From IMG/VR virus record IMGVR_UViG_3300022074_000396, positions 1 to 22,998 of that record: a stretch of 22,998 bases of DNA. One strand, given 5' to 3'. The position numbers were made by a program, and so were the translations under genes. Below, piece after piece: positions 1-7,840 of this stretch (position 1 is the stretch's first letter; the number at the start of each line of letters is the position of its first letter). Below the pieces are notes generated by a model. The model did no database searches, was not told where the DNA came from, and worked only from the letters and a program-made list of their open reading frames with translations. This DNA comes from a virus.

Positions 1-2
1 TA

Positions 3-1235
3 ATCTTCGATGTGGCATCTTCAATGGTTCGTTCAGATAGCCAACTCAATAACAATCTGAAAGTATTTAAGAGTTCAGTTATACACGAAAAAAGCAATTC
101 AGCATTCAAGGCAATAAGTGCTGAAGCATCAAGTAAGTTTGGATACAACGCAAGTTTCGTTTGTATGGATGAATTCTTTGTTCAAAAGGATGCACAGCTT
201 TGGGATGCTCTAACAACTTCGGTAGGTGCTAGAAGGCAGCCCTTGACAATCGCAATCACTACTGCTGGTTACAATCGTGAATCTATTTGCTACAAAACTG
301 AGGAATACGGTCGTAAAGTTTCAGAGGGTGTGATAGAGGATTCGAGTTTTTATTATGTGAAATTTGCCTGTCCTATGGATGTGGAATGGGATAGTGAAGA
401 AGCATTGAGGTTAGCCAACCCAGCTCTTGAAAGTGGTGTTGTAAAACTTGACTATCTAAAAAGAGAACAAGAGAAAGCGGTTAAAATGCCAAGCTACGAA
501 AACACCTTTCGAATGCTGCACCTCAACCAATGGATGTCATCTGCTAGTAAGTGGCTGAGTGATGTGCAATGGATGGAGTGCAATTTTGAAGAAGTTACAC
601 TTGAGCAATTCAAAGGTCAACGAGTTTGGTGTGGTCTTGACCTTGCATCAGTCCGAGATGTTTCCTGTCTTATCTTGTTAGCAGAGATAGATGAGAAGCT
701 AGTTTGTTTACCTTACTTTTGGACTCCTAAAGAAACAGCATTTGTGAGAAGCCGAAGGGATGGAGTTGACTATATCGGTTGGGAAAAGGAGAACCTTATG
801 GAACTAACTGAAGGAGATGTTACTGATTACAACTACATCAAAGAACGAATAAAAGAAATTGCTGAGGTTGTAAACATTCAAGAGATTGCTTATGATAGAT
901 GGAACTCTAGTCAGTTAGTTATTGACTTAGTGAATGATGGACTTCCAATGATTCCATTCGGACAAGGATTTGCTTCAATGAGCGCACCCACAAAAGAACT
1001 TGAAAAGATTGTGCTTGCTAAAGAATTGAATCACGGAGGGAATAAAATACTACGCTGGATGTGTTCTAATGTTGCTATAAAAACAGACCCAGCACAAAAC
1101 CTCAAGATTGACAAATCGAAGGCAACAGACAAGGTCGATGGTATGGTTGCTCTTGTTATGGCTTTAGGTTCTTATATGAACGGAAATACTACGGAAGAAA
1201 ACCCTTACGATGACAGAGGTTTCGTGTTTATTTAG
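3..1235 (+). CDS. terL: Terminase large subunit (5' partial; nuclease half complete)
   Basis: ATPase/nuclease motor that packages phage DNA into proheads. The frame is open through the left edge (first whole codons read I-F-D before V-A-S-S), so the Walker A region lies outside the window. Numbering from the GTG at 12, a Walker B-like FVCMDE with D53/E54 is followed by the coupling motif ITTAGYN near 82-88. The RNase H-like nuclease domain follows, with candidate metal-binding acids D210 (CGLDLAS), D295 (IAYDRW) and D376 (KVDGMVA). This order is typical of the Terminase_1 family that sits before an HK97-type portal, and the portal is indeed the next gene. The C-terminus ends in an ordinary way at a TAG stop. 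Family call is firm; residue roles are by analogy. The small subunit is not in the window. Confidence 0.93.
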   Translation: MFDVASSMVRSDSQLNNNLKVFKSSVIHEKSNSAFKAISAEASSKFGYNASFVCMDEFFVQKDAQLWDALTTSVGARRQPLTIAITTAGYNRESICYKTEEYGRKVSEGVIEDSSFYYVKFACPMDVEWDSEEALRLANPALESGVVKLDYLKREQEKAVKMPSYENTFRMLHLNQWMSSASKWLSDVQWMECNFEEVTLEQFKGQRVWCGLDLASVRDVSCLILLAEIDEKLVCLPYFWTPKETAFVRSRRDGVDYIGWEKENLMELTEGDVTDYNYIKERIKEIAEVVNIQEIAYDRWNSSQLVIDLVNDGLPMIPFGQGFASMSAPTKELEKIVLAKELNHGGNKILRWMCSNVAIKTDPAQNLKIDKSKATDKVDGMVALVMALGSYMNGNTTEENPYDDRGFVFI

Positions 1236-1247
1236 GGAAGTGTTTTG

Positions 1248-1255
1248 TATCTTTG
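1248..1255 (+). promoter_or_regulatory. Possible Bacteroidota -7 element before portal gene
   Basis: TATCTTTG matches the Bacteroidota -7 consensus TAnnTTTG and lies 17 nt before the portal start codon, in the only gap between terL and portal. No TTG is found at a suitable -33 distance, so this is half a promoter at best. It could give a short A/T-rich leader for the structural operon. Confidence 0.3.
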
Positions 1256-1272
1256 TAGTATAGTTTTTATTT

Positions 1273-2463
1273 ATGGGATTATTTGATTTTCTCCGTTCAG
1301 AAAAAAGAGATAACGGAAACACTTTTCTAAAGGTCAACTCTCCAATGTTTGGCGCAAATGCTGGAGTTGCGGTTGACAAAAACTCTGCACTTTCTTTCTC
1401 GGCTGTTCTAGCTTGTGTTCGTGTTATCTCTGAGAGTATCGGCTCACTACCTATCCACACTTATCGAGTGGAAGAAGATGGGGACAGAAAGCTAGACAAA
1501 GCGCATCCTGTTTCAAAACTAATTCAAAGACCAAACCAATATCAAACAACCTACAACTTCTTTAGCGTAGCAATGACAAACTTGTTGCTTGAGGGAAATT
1601 GTTATTTCTTGATTGAAAGAGATGGAAGCGCAAGACCAACAGCGTTGATTTATCTTAATCCCGACAAGGTAGATGTGATTCCTTTTGAAGGCAATCTATT
1701 CTATCAACACGCTGACTTTGAACAACCGATTCCGCAAACTGACATACTTCATTTTATGGGAACTGGTTTCGATGGTAAAAAAGGAAAGTCAGTTCTTAAA
1801 ATGCAACAAGACACAATCGGTCTTTCTTTAGGTGCTAATATTACAGCCGCTACTTACTTTGGACAAGCTGCTCAAGTGGCTGGGGTTTTAAAAACAGACC
1901 ACAAACTTACTGACGAACAAATCCAACGATTAAGAAACTCTTGGAACTCTAGACATCAAGGTCCTTATAATTCAAACAAGACCGCAATCTTAGAGCAAGG
2001 AATGGATTTCAAACCTATTTCAATAAGCGCAAATGATAAGCAATTGCTTCAATCAAGACAGTTCCAGGTTGAAGAAATAGCTAGGATATTCAGAACTCCA
2101 CTTTCATTGATAGGACACTTAGAGAAGTCAGCAAATCACAACTCTATTGAACAACTATCAACGGACTTTGTTCGCTTTACTTTGACTCCTTACTTAGTAC
2201 AGCTAGAGCAAGAGATGAACATCAAACTATTTAGAGATAATGAGTTTGGAGAGTATGAAGTTAAGTTTGATACAAAAGGACTATTGAGAGGTGATAGCAA
2301 TGCAAGAGCTACTTATTATCGTGAAATGATGCAGATTGGTGCTTTGTCAATCAATGAGGTTAGACAAGCGGAGCAATTAAACAGAATAGGCGATGAGGGT
2401 GATGTTCACTATTTCCCGTTGAACTTTGCACCGATAGGAACAACAGAAGAAAGCAATGACTGA
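1273..2463 (+). CDS. Phage portal protein (HK97 family)
   Basis: Forms the dodecameric ring at the prohead vertex through which DNA enters and to which connector proteins attach. The 396 residues match the usual length of the HK97-type portal family. The N-terminus MGLFDFLRSEK is a common start for this family. The core has the typical pattern ALSFSAVLACVRVISESIGSLP (about 40-61), then a helix-rich middle (DTIGLSLGANITAATYFGQ) and the QFQVEEIARIFRTP segment near 265-278 that is well conserved in these portals. It lies directly after the terminase, and its stop overlaps the start of the protease gene by 8 nt, suggesting translational coupling. No Shine-Dalgarno is seen; the leader is T/A-rich. 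The call is secure. Confidence 0.93.
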   Translation: MGLFDFLRSEKRDNGNTFLKVNSPMFGANAGVAVDKNSALSFSAVLACVRVISESIGSLPIHTYRVEEDGDRKLDKAHPVSKLIQRPNQYQTTYNFFSVAMTNLLLEGNCYFLIERDGSARPTALIYLNPDKVDVIPFEGNLFYQHADFEQPIPQTDILHFMGTGFDGKKGKSVLKMQQDTIGLSLGANITAATYFGQAAQVAGVLKTDHKLTDEQIQRLRNSWNSRHQGPYNSNKTAILEQGMDFKPISISANDKQLLQSRQFQVEEIARIFRTPLSLIGHLEKSANHNSIEQLSTDFVRFTLTPYLVQLEQEMNIKLFRDNEFGEYEVKFDTKGLLRGDSNARATYYREMMQIGALSINEVRQAEQLNRIGDEGDVHYFPLNFAPIGTTEESND

Positions 2464-4003
2464 TTTTCCAACAAAAGGTGAAGATAAAAAAATCAGTTTA
2501 AGAAACTCAAACCACCCGCAGTTTGACTTTGATTTTGCTTCTAATGTAAAAGAACAAACTCCAGATATTTGGAAAGCTGGAGGAAACATAAGAGGAAACG
2601 AGGCTTTCAAACTTTGGGAGAGAGCAAGAGGAGGAGATGAAAGTCCTAGTGTTTTAGAGTGGATAAAAGAAAGAGAAGCGTGGATTGCTAGACACTTTGA
2701 GGACGGCAAGCAATTTGAAGGCGATACAGAGCCGAACTTATCAAACATCGGTGGCGTTGTTGCACAAATGAAATGGGGAACGATTGGAGTTCTAGGAGAG
2801 CAAGGAATGAAGGATGTTATTTTAGAAATGACAAAAAAGCTAGAGGGTAAAAAAGAAGAAAAGCAGTTGAACGAAACTGTAATGAAAGCCCTTGAAAATA
2901 AAGTTGAAGAACACAACGAAGAAGTAAAGGGTTTAGATGTTGACTGGAATCCAAGAGTTACACTAAATACTTTAGTTAAGGTAATGGAAAGAGGGATTGG
3001 AGCTTATAAGACAAACCCGCAAAGCGTCAGACCAAACGTAGGAAGCCCAGAGCAATGGGGTTACGCTAGAGTGAACTCTTTTCTTTTCGCATTAAGAAAA
3101 GGAAGATTTCAAGGCGGCAAACACGATACTGATTTACTTCCAGAAAACCATCCAGTTAAACTGGAGATGGAAGAAAACAAACTTGTAATTATGAAAGAAG
3201 AAAGACACATTCAAAAGATTGAGGAAACAGATGAATCAATCATTGTTTATTACGGAAAGTCAGAGAAAGATGTTCCAATGGAAGATGACATGACAGAAGA
3301 ATCACCAATGGAAGAAAGCGACCACATAGAAGGACACGATGAAGATAAAAAAGAAACTATCTACTCGCGTTCAAATCCAAATGCTGAGATTAGAACTTTC
3401 AACGTTCAAGATTTAGAGCTAAGACAAGAAGGAGATGAGAATGTTGTTGTTGGTTATGGAAGTGTATTCAATACCTTATCAAACGAGCTTGGTGGCTTTA
3501 GAGAGATTATTGCAGAAGGTGCTTTTGATGGTCGATTGGAAGATGATGTTCGTTTCCTTATCAATCACGATGGTTTGCCATTAGCTAGAACAACAAACGG
3601 AACGCTTCGTTTATCTACTGATGAAAGAGGTTTGAAATATGAAGCAAAGGTTGCAAACACTTCTTTAGGTCGTGACTTAGTAGAGTTAATGAGAAACGGT
3701 ACAATCAATCAAAGTTCTTTTGCATTCGTTGTTGAAGATGACTCTTGGGAGGTAAGAGATGGAATGAATTTAAGAACTATCAACAAAGTTTCTCGTTTAT
3801 ACGATGTGAGTGCTGTTACTTATCCAGCATACGAAGAAGCATCTGTTGCACTTCGTTCTATGGAAGAATGGAAACAATTAGAAGAAGAAAAGGTCTTGAA
3901 AGAGAACCTTGAAAAAGAGAAGGAACAGAGGTCGAAGGAAGATTTGGATTTAACTAAACGCTCTCTCGCTGAGTTGCGTTTGTCAATCATAAATAAAAAG
4001 TAA
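2456..4003 (+). CDS. Prohead protease (HK97/U35-S78 type) with long N-terminal extension
   Basis: Serine protease expected to mature the prohead by trimming the capsid delta domain. The protease domain spans about residues 302-480. Candidate catalytic residues are His371 (FLINHDG) and Ser420/Ser421 (NQSSFAF); the family-typical DVSAVTYPAY follows. The whole protein is 515 residues, while stand-alone HK97-type prohead proteases are about 200. The first ~245 residues hold two other modules. One is at about 14-125, with EREAWIARHF and VAQMKWGTIG. The second is at about 165-245, with GAYKTNPQSVRP, EQWGYARVNSF and KHDTDLLPENHP, a pattern I know from other phage head proteins. An acidic linker (246-300) joins them to the protease, and a charged coiled-coil-like tail (475-515) ends the protein. 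It may act as combined protease and scaffold. Protease call is strong; role of the N-terminal half is unknown. Confidence 0.88.
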   Translation: MTDFPTKGEDKKISLRNSNHPQFDFDFASNVKEQTPDIWKAGGNIRGNEAFKLWERARGGDESPSVLEWIKEREAWIARHFEDGKQFEGDTEPNLSNIGGVVAQMKWGTIGVLGEQGMKDVILEMTKKLEGKKEEKQLNETVMKALENKVEEHNEEVKGLDVDWNPRVTLNTLVKVMERGIGAYKTNPQSVRPNVGSPEQWGYARVNSFLFALRKGRFQGGKHDTDLLPENHPVKLEMEENKLVIMKEERHIQKIEETDESIIVYYGKSEKDVPMEDDMTEESPMEESDHIEGHDEDKKETIYSRSNPNAEIRTFNVQDLELRQEGDENVVVGYGSVFNTLSNELGGFREIIAEGAFDGRLEDDVRFLINHDGLPLARTTNGTLRLSTDERGLKYEAKVANTSLGRDLVELMRNGTINQSSFAFVVEDDSWEVRDGMNLRTINKVSRLYDVSAVTYPAYEEASVALRSMEEWKQLEEEKVLKENLEKEKEQRSKEDLDLTKRSLAELRLSIINKK

Positions 4004-4026
4004 TTTAATTTTAAAAACTGAAAAAG

Positions 4027-5244
4027 ATGAAAACATCTAAATTCTACACAGAGGAGAGAGCTTCAGTTGTTGAAAATATGGAAAGCATCGTTGACTCAGC
4101 GAAAGTTGAAGGTCGTGAGCTTACAGAAGGTGAAACAACAGAATTCGATTCTCTAAACGAAAAAGCTAACTCTTTAGAGGGTATGGCTAAGCGTGCTGCT
4201 TCATTTGAAGCATTACAAGCAAACAAAGCAAAATCAGAGCCAACTATTGAGGACACTCCGAAAGAAGTTCGTGAGTATTCTTTCCAAGAAGCTATGACTG
4301 CTGCTTACTCTGGTCGTTTGGAAGGTCTTATTAAAGAGATGGACCAAGAAGCTAGAAACGAAGCTCGTTATACAGGACAGTCATTCAAAGGTATTGCTAT
4401 CCCTTCAAGCGTGTTAACACGTGCGCAAGTTGGAACAGCTGCTGGAAATGCTACTGAAGTAATGGCTTGGACTGACCAACTTCAAGCAAACTTAATTCTT
4501 GCTTCTGCTGGTGCAAACTTTTACTCTGGTGTGAACAATATGAAGTTCCCAGTATTTAGTGCTATTAACTCTGGATTCGTTCCAGAAGCTGGTGGTTCTG
4601 CTCCAGCTGCTAACGGAACTGCTTCTGGTGTTACTTTAAGCCCAAAGAAACTTATTTCTATTGTTAATGTATCTGCTGAAGCTCTAGTTCAAAATGCTGG
4701 AATCGAAGCTGCACTTCGTAGAAATATGGCTGCTTCTGTTGCTTCTACATTAGAGAACGCTTTATTAGATACTGGTGATGTAATAAACGCTCCAGCTTCT
4801 ATCTTTGCAGATGCTGGTGCTGGCTCAACTGGTGCTGTAACTGCTGCAAACTTGATTGCTTGTGAAAAAGCTGTTTTGAATGGTGGTGTTCAATTAGAAG
4901 GAGCTAGAATGGCTTACTTAATGGACTTAGATGCTTACACAGCTGTAAAAACTGCTGATATGGTTTCTAGTGTTTCTGCTTTGTATGACCCAAGAGATAA
5001 AACTTCAAACGGATATTTCACATTCGTTTCTAGTAATGTTGCAGCTTCTGGTGCTGGTACTAAGCAACATGCTCTTTTCGGAGATTTCTCGAAAGTTCAC
5101 ATTGCTCAGTTCGGTGGTCTTGATATTTTAGTTGACCCTTACACTGATGGTGGAGTTGGTCAAACTAGAATGATTGTAACTTCTTTAGTTGATGGTGATG
5201 CAGTTCAAAATGATGCTGCTTTCGCTACATTGATTGAAGCATAA
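4027..5244 (+). CDS. Major capsid protein (HK97 fold)
   Basis: Main head shell subunit. The 405 residues are typical for HK97-type capsid proteins. The first ~85-95 residues are charged and helical (ERASVVENMESIVDSAKVEG and on) and look like the delta scaffolding domain removed by the upstream protease. The mature part starts somewhere around YTGQSFKGIAIPSSV. It is rich in Ala, Gly, Ser and Val, with GFVPEAGGSAPAANG and LISIVNVSAEALVQN as family-like core segments. It sits 23 nt after the protease gene and is followed by a UUCG-capped hairpin with a T run. Codon use is strongly biased to GCT for Ala and GGT for Gly compared with neighbours, consistent with high expression. The cleavage point is not determined. 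Confidence 0.92.
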   Translation: MKTSKFYTEERASVVENMESIVDSAKVEGRELTEGETTEFDSLNEKANSLEGMAKRAASFEALQANKAKSEPTIEDTPKEVREYSFQEAMTAAYSGRLEGLIKEMDQEARNEARYTGQSFKGIAIPSSVLTRAQVGTAAGNATEVMAWTDQLQANLILASAGANFYSGVNNMKFPVFSAINSGFVPEAGGSAPAANGTASGVTLSPKKLISIVNVSAEALVQNAGIEAALRRNMAASVASTLENALLDTGDVINAPASIFADAGAGSTGAVTAANLIACEKAVLNGGVQLEGARMAYLMDLDAYTAVKTADMVSSVSALYDPRDKTSNGYFTFVSSNVAASGAGTKQHALFGDFSKVHIAQFGGLDILVDPYTDGGVGQTRMIVTSLVDGDAVQNDAAFATLIEA

Positions 5245-5258
5245 TTGATTTAAATACT

Positions 5259-5288
5259 GGAGGAGGGTTTCGGCTCTCCTCCATTTTT
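5259..5288 (+). terminator. UUCG-capped hairpin terminator after capsid gene
   Basis: Stem GGAGGAG (5259-5265) pairs with CTCCTCC (5276-5282). The inner bases GGT/GCT extend it to 10 bp with G-U pairs around a TTCG tetraloop (5269-5272). A run of five T (5284-5288) follows after one A. It lies between the capsid and connector genes, so it would cut or attenuate transcription after capsid, or protect the 3' end of capsid mRNA. Confidence 0.75.
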
Positions 5289-5301
5289 ACCAACAAAAGA
5301 C

Positions 5302-5922
5302 ATGATTACAAACACAGATTTAGGTATTTCGGTTACAACAGGCTACGGAAAGTTGATGCTCAAACAAGCTCCAACACTTATTCCAGTATCTGTTGCAGAA
5401 GCAAAAACACATTTGCGTATAGATAGTTCATTCACTGCTGATGATACTTATATTGAAACGCTTATCAGTGTGGCTACTTTAGCTGCTGAAAATTACACGA
5501 ATCTGGCTATAATGGAACAATCTTGGTATCTTTATTTAGATGCTTTTCCAGATTATTTCAATCTACTAAAAGGAACGCTTCGAGCATTAACGGTAAACTC
5601 AATCACTTACTCGGATGAAAACAATGCAAGCCAAACTCTAGCAGCTTCAAACTATTTTGGAGATGGAAATATAAAACCAGCAAGAATATACTTCGCTCCT
5701 GATGCAACTATTCCAAGCACTTACGATAAACCAAACGCAGTGGTGGTTGATTTTACTCTTGGATATGGAGGTGCTTCTTTAGTTCCAGCCCCTATCAAAC
5801 AAGCTATACTTTTGATGATTGGAACATATTACGAAACAAGACAAACAGTAAGCGATAGAACTTATAAAGAGATACCTCAATCGGCTGAATTTTTATTGAT
5901 GCCTTATAGAGTGCAAGGATAA
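5302..5922 (+). CDS. Head-tail connector protein (gp6 / phiE125 gp8-like)
   Basis: Adaptor that binds the portal ring in head completion. The 206-residue protein carries the family pattern PVSVAEAKTHLRID (about 28-41) followed by DDTYIETLISVATLAAENYTN (48-68), then a beta-rich middle (SWYLYLDAFPDYF) and a C-terminal helix pair (IKQAILLMIGTYYETRQTV). The helical opening with AKxHLRID and the late YYETR segment are hallmarks of the gp6-like/phiE125 gp8-like connectors. It follows the capsid terminator hairpin and its stop overlaps the next start by one base (taATG). Its position, directly before the head-closure gene, agrees. The ATG at 5302 has an A-rich leader and no competing upstream start. 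Confidence 0.85.
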   Translation: MITNTDLGISVTTGYGKLMLKQAPTLIPVSVAEAKTHLRIDSSFTADDTYIETLISVATLAAENYTNLAIMEQSWYLYLDAFPDYFNLLKGTLRALTVNSITYSDENNASQTLAASNYFGDGNIKPARIYFAPDATIPSTYDKPNAVVVDFTLGYGGASLVPAPIKQAILLMIGTYYETRQTVSDRTYKEIPQSAEFLLMPYRVQG

Positions 5923-6248
5923 TGAATATAGGGAAACTAGATAGATTAGTAGTAATAAAACAAGCTACATTCACGCAGGATGCTTATGGTGAAAACATTG
6001 CAAGCAATTCAACACTAGCTTCTGTTTATGCAAGGTTTGAATTTGAAAAAGGGAAATCTGGATATGAAGCTGACACTTTTATCGGAACAGCTCCAGCAAA
6101 GATGACAATCCGATATCGTTCTGATATACAAGTTTCTCCAAAGCATTACATAGAATACAACTCAAAAGATTGGTTCATTCGTTCTGTCGAGGAGATAGGA
6201 AGAAAAGAAGGATTGATTTTAAGAGTAGAACAAAAAACAACTGATTAA
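5922..6248 (+). CDS. Phage head closure / head-tail joining protein
   Basis: A small beta-barrel protein of 108 residues that plugs the connector after packaging (SPP1 gp16-like family). Family features seen are the start NIGKLDRLVVIKQAT, the central VYARFEFEKGKSGYEADTF, and the ending SKDWFIRSVEEIGRKEGLILRVEQ, all typical of the joining family. It overlaps the connector stop by one base and lies 1 nt before the gp10-like gene, so translation is probably coupled. Gene order connector, closure, gp10-like, terminator is the standard HK97-type order. Confidence 0.87.
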   Translation: MNIGKLDRLVVIKQATFTQDAYGENIASNSTLASVYARFEFEKGKSGYEADTFIGTAPAKMTIRYRSDIQVSPKHYIEYNSKDWFIRSVEEIGRKEGLILRVEQKTTD

Positions 6249-6249
6249 A

Positions 6250-6738
6250 ATGGCGATTCAAACTGGTAAACAACTGATGGGAACTGGAGGTCATAGACCT
6301 TTAGTCGGTTTTGCTATCGATGAAAACGACCTAAAAGAGATTATAAGAGATTTAGAAGATATTTTACCTCCAAAAAGAGGAACAAAGACAATAGTTCGCC
6401 AAGCTATGCGTAAGGCAATGAAGCCGATGTTGGCAAAGCTCAAAGAACTAGTTCCCATTAAAACTAAACAGCTTAGAAAATCTCTTGCAATTATAAACGG
6501 TAAGTCAAGAGGTATTAATTTCCCAGCAGTTTATGTAGGACCAAGAGTTAAAGGTTCTTATAAGTCAAAAGATAAAAGCGGTTTTTATATGTATTTTTTA
6601 GAGTATGGAACTGCTAAAATTCAAGGGATGCGCTTGTTTGACAAAGCAAAAAGCTCAACAGAACAACAAGTTTATTTTTCAATCATTCCAAGTTTGAGAA
6701 GTATTATTGAAAAAAGAAGGAAAAAGAAAGGATTTTAA
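6250..6738 (+). CDS. HK97 gp10-like tail/neck completion protein
   Basis: This 162-residue protein fits the HK97 gp10-like family, which acts at the head-tail interface or in tail completion. The pattern AMRKAMKPMLAKLKELVPIK (about 57-76) followed by TKQLRKSLAI, then VYVGPRVKG and YMYFLEYGTAKIQG (113-128), is characteristic: a basic helix, a short beta part and the Y-x-E-YGT motif. The C-terminus is very basic (EKRRKKKG). It starts at ATG 6250 one base after the closure gene and its stop shares one base with the next ATG. The exact assembly step is inferred from position. Confidence 0.8.
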   Translation: MAIQTGKQLMGTGGHRPLVGFAIDENDLKEIIRDLEDILPPKRGTKTIVRQAMRKAMKPMLAKLKELVPIKTKQLRKSLAIINGKSRGINFPAVYVGPRVKGSYKSKDKSGFYMYFLEYGTAKIQGMRLFDKAKSSTEQQVYFSIIPSLRSIIEKRRKKKGF

Positions 6739-7136
6739 TGGATATTGGAAAAGCAATAAGTTCTATTTTAAGAAATACCGCAGGGGTTTCTAACTATGTT
6801 AGTTCTAGGATATTTCCTCAAAAGATACCTTTTGGAGAAACTATGCCAGCAATCACTTATTTTATAATTGATACAACTCCAAACAATACAAAGAACGGTG
6901 TTTCGACTTACGACTATGTAAGAGTGCAAATAACCTCTTTTGGCACTACTTACGCTCAAGCTCAAGATTTATCTGTTGAGGTTCGTGCGGCTTTAGATTA
7001 CAAAAGCCAAACAGTTGAAGGAGTGCAGATAGATAAGTGTTTCTTTGAAGATGCCAACGATGTATATGATGATAAATTTGGAGATGATGGAATCCACTAT
7101 GTTGCAATGGATTTTAGATTCAACATTAATAGATAA
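6738..7136 (+). CDS. Tail terminator / tail completion protein (DUF3168-like)
   Basis: At 132 residues it matches the DUF3168 family, which includes tail terminator proteins that cap the tail tube. Seen here are an N-terminal helix (IGKAISSILRN), RIFPQKIPFGETMPAITYFII (24-44), a beta segment YDYVRVQITSFG, the helix AQAQDLSVEVRAAL, and a C-terminal DDGIHYVAMDFRFNI strand. This alternation is typical of the family. It overlaps the gp10-like stop by one base and precedes the tube protein by a small gene. Confidence 0.8.
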   Translation: MDIGKAISSILRNTAGVSNYVSSRIFPQKIPFGETMPAITYFIIDTTPNNTKNGVSTYDYVRVQITSFGTTYAQAQDLSVEVRAALDYKSQTVEGVQIDKCFFEDANDVYDDKFGDDGIHYVAMDFRFNINR

Positions 7137-7139
7137 GAT

Positions 7140-7316
7140 ATGTATAAAGTAAAAATAAAAAAAGATATTGAATGCAGAGGGATTGAATACAAAGAGGGCG
7201 AATCTTACGAGGTTGGTCGTGTTGTAAGAAACTTTCTAAAATTTAATGATGCAATAGATACAACGAAAAAGAAATCTAAAAAGAAGGACACCCCTTCGGA
7301 TTTAGACATTAGCTAA
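7140..7316 (+). CDS. Small basic protein between tail terminator and tail tube genes
   Basis: A 58-residue reading frame, MYKVKIKKDIECRGIEY and on, starting 3 nt after the preceding stop. The N-terminal 35 residues look like a small beta domain (KVKI, GIEYKEGESYEVGRVV), and the tail is lysine-rich (TKKKSKKKD). Small proteins with this kind of K-V-K-I...Y-K-x-G-E start are frequent in phage structural clusters, but I cannot name the family. Its tight packing between two tail genes and the absence of any other frame there support translation. Confidence 0.7.
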   Translation: MYKVKIKKDIECRGIEYKEGESYEVGRVVRNFLKFNDAIDTTKKKSKKKDTPSDLDIS

Positions 7317-7341
7317 TATTAACAAATAAAAAAATAAGAAA

Positions 7342-7773
7342 ATGGCTATTTTTAACGGAACGGATTTAATCCTTACAGTTAGTCCTTCTAGTGGGGGTTC
7401 TAACGCAAAATTGATGCACTCAACAAGTGTGTCTTTATCAATTAATGTTGACACAATAGATGTTTCAACAAAAGATTCTGCTGGATTCAGAGATTTAATA
7501 GGAGGACAAAAATCTTTCTCTCTTTCTGCTGACGGTTTGATGGACTTTGCTGGTGTTGGTGCTGACACTGAGCCAGATGAGTTGTTTACTCAAATGATGG
7601 CAAGAACAGCAGTAACTTTTGTTTTTGGTTTAGCTTCACCAGCTTCTGGAGATTACACTTATAGTGGCTCTGGCTTTATCACCTCTTTAGAGATGACTGG
7701 AGCAGTGGAAGATGCTCCTACTTATTCAATATCAATTGAAGGGACTGACGCATTGACTCAAACCTCAATTTAA
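7342..7773 (+). CDS. Major tail tube protein (TP901-1-like)
   Basis: The 143-residue protein forms the stacked rings of the tail tube. Seen are MAIFNGTDLILTVS at the start, VDTIDVSTKDSAGFRD (about 34-49) which is the classic ID.ST.DS pattern of TP901-1-type tube proteins, SFSLSADGLMDF (56-67), and a C-terminal beta hairpin ending YSISIEGTDALT. Size and all-beta composition agree. It has an A-rich leader and is followed by a second UUCG-capped hairpin like the one after the capsid gene. The two tail assembly chaperone frames follow, as expected. Confidence 0.88.
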   Translation: MAIFNGTDLILTVSPSSGGSNAKLMHSTSVSLSINVDTIDVSTKDSAGFRDLIGGQKSFSLSADGLMDFAGVGADTEPDELFTQMMARTAVTFVFGLASPASGDYTYSGSGFITSLEMTGAVEDAPTYSISIEGTDALTQTSI

Positions 7774-7777
7774 TTTA

Positions 7778-7838
7778 TTTCGTTGGTGGGGATGGGCTTC
7801 GGCTCTCCTCACTAACTTAACTTTTAACACCAACGAAA
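7778..7838 (+). promoter_or_regulatory. Alternative 11-bp pairing upstream of tail chaperone start
   Basis: Bases 7778-7788 (TTTCGTTGGTG) are a perfect reverse complement of 7828-7838 (CACCAACGAAA), which end two bases before the ATG at 7841. The same left arm also forms the outer stem of the UUCG hairpin, so the two pairings exclude each other. When the outer pairing forms, the inner 8-bp UUCG hairpin (7789-7809) can remain. Confidence 0.5.
7782..7816 (+). terminator. UUCG-capped hairpin after tail tube gene
   Basis: Left arm 7782-7792 pairs with 7806-7816 over 11 bp including two G-U pairs. A one-base bulge (T7793) separates this from the inner stem GGGC (7794-7797) and GCTC (7802-7805) around a perfect TTCG tetraloop (7798-7801). 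No strong T run follows directly, so it may be an attenuator or mRNA-end stabiliser rather than a full terminator. Part of its left arm can pair elsewhere, as listed for 7778-7838. Confidence 0.65.
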
Positions 7839-7840
7839 AA

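Noticed and set aside
1164-1460. 98-codon open frame on the - strand across the terL/portal gap
   Set aside because: Shadow of two confident genes; no promoter or protein-like pattern.
2377-2916. 179-codon open frame on the - strand
   Set aside because: It lies fully opposite the portal and protease genes, has no leader, and its product is Ser/Phe/Pro-rich, as expected from the reverse reading of an AT-rich gene.
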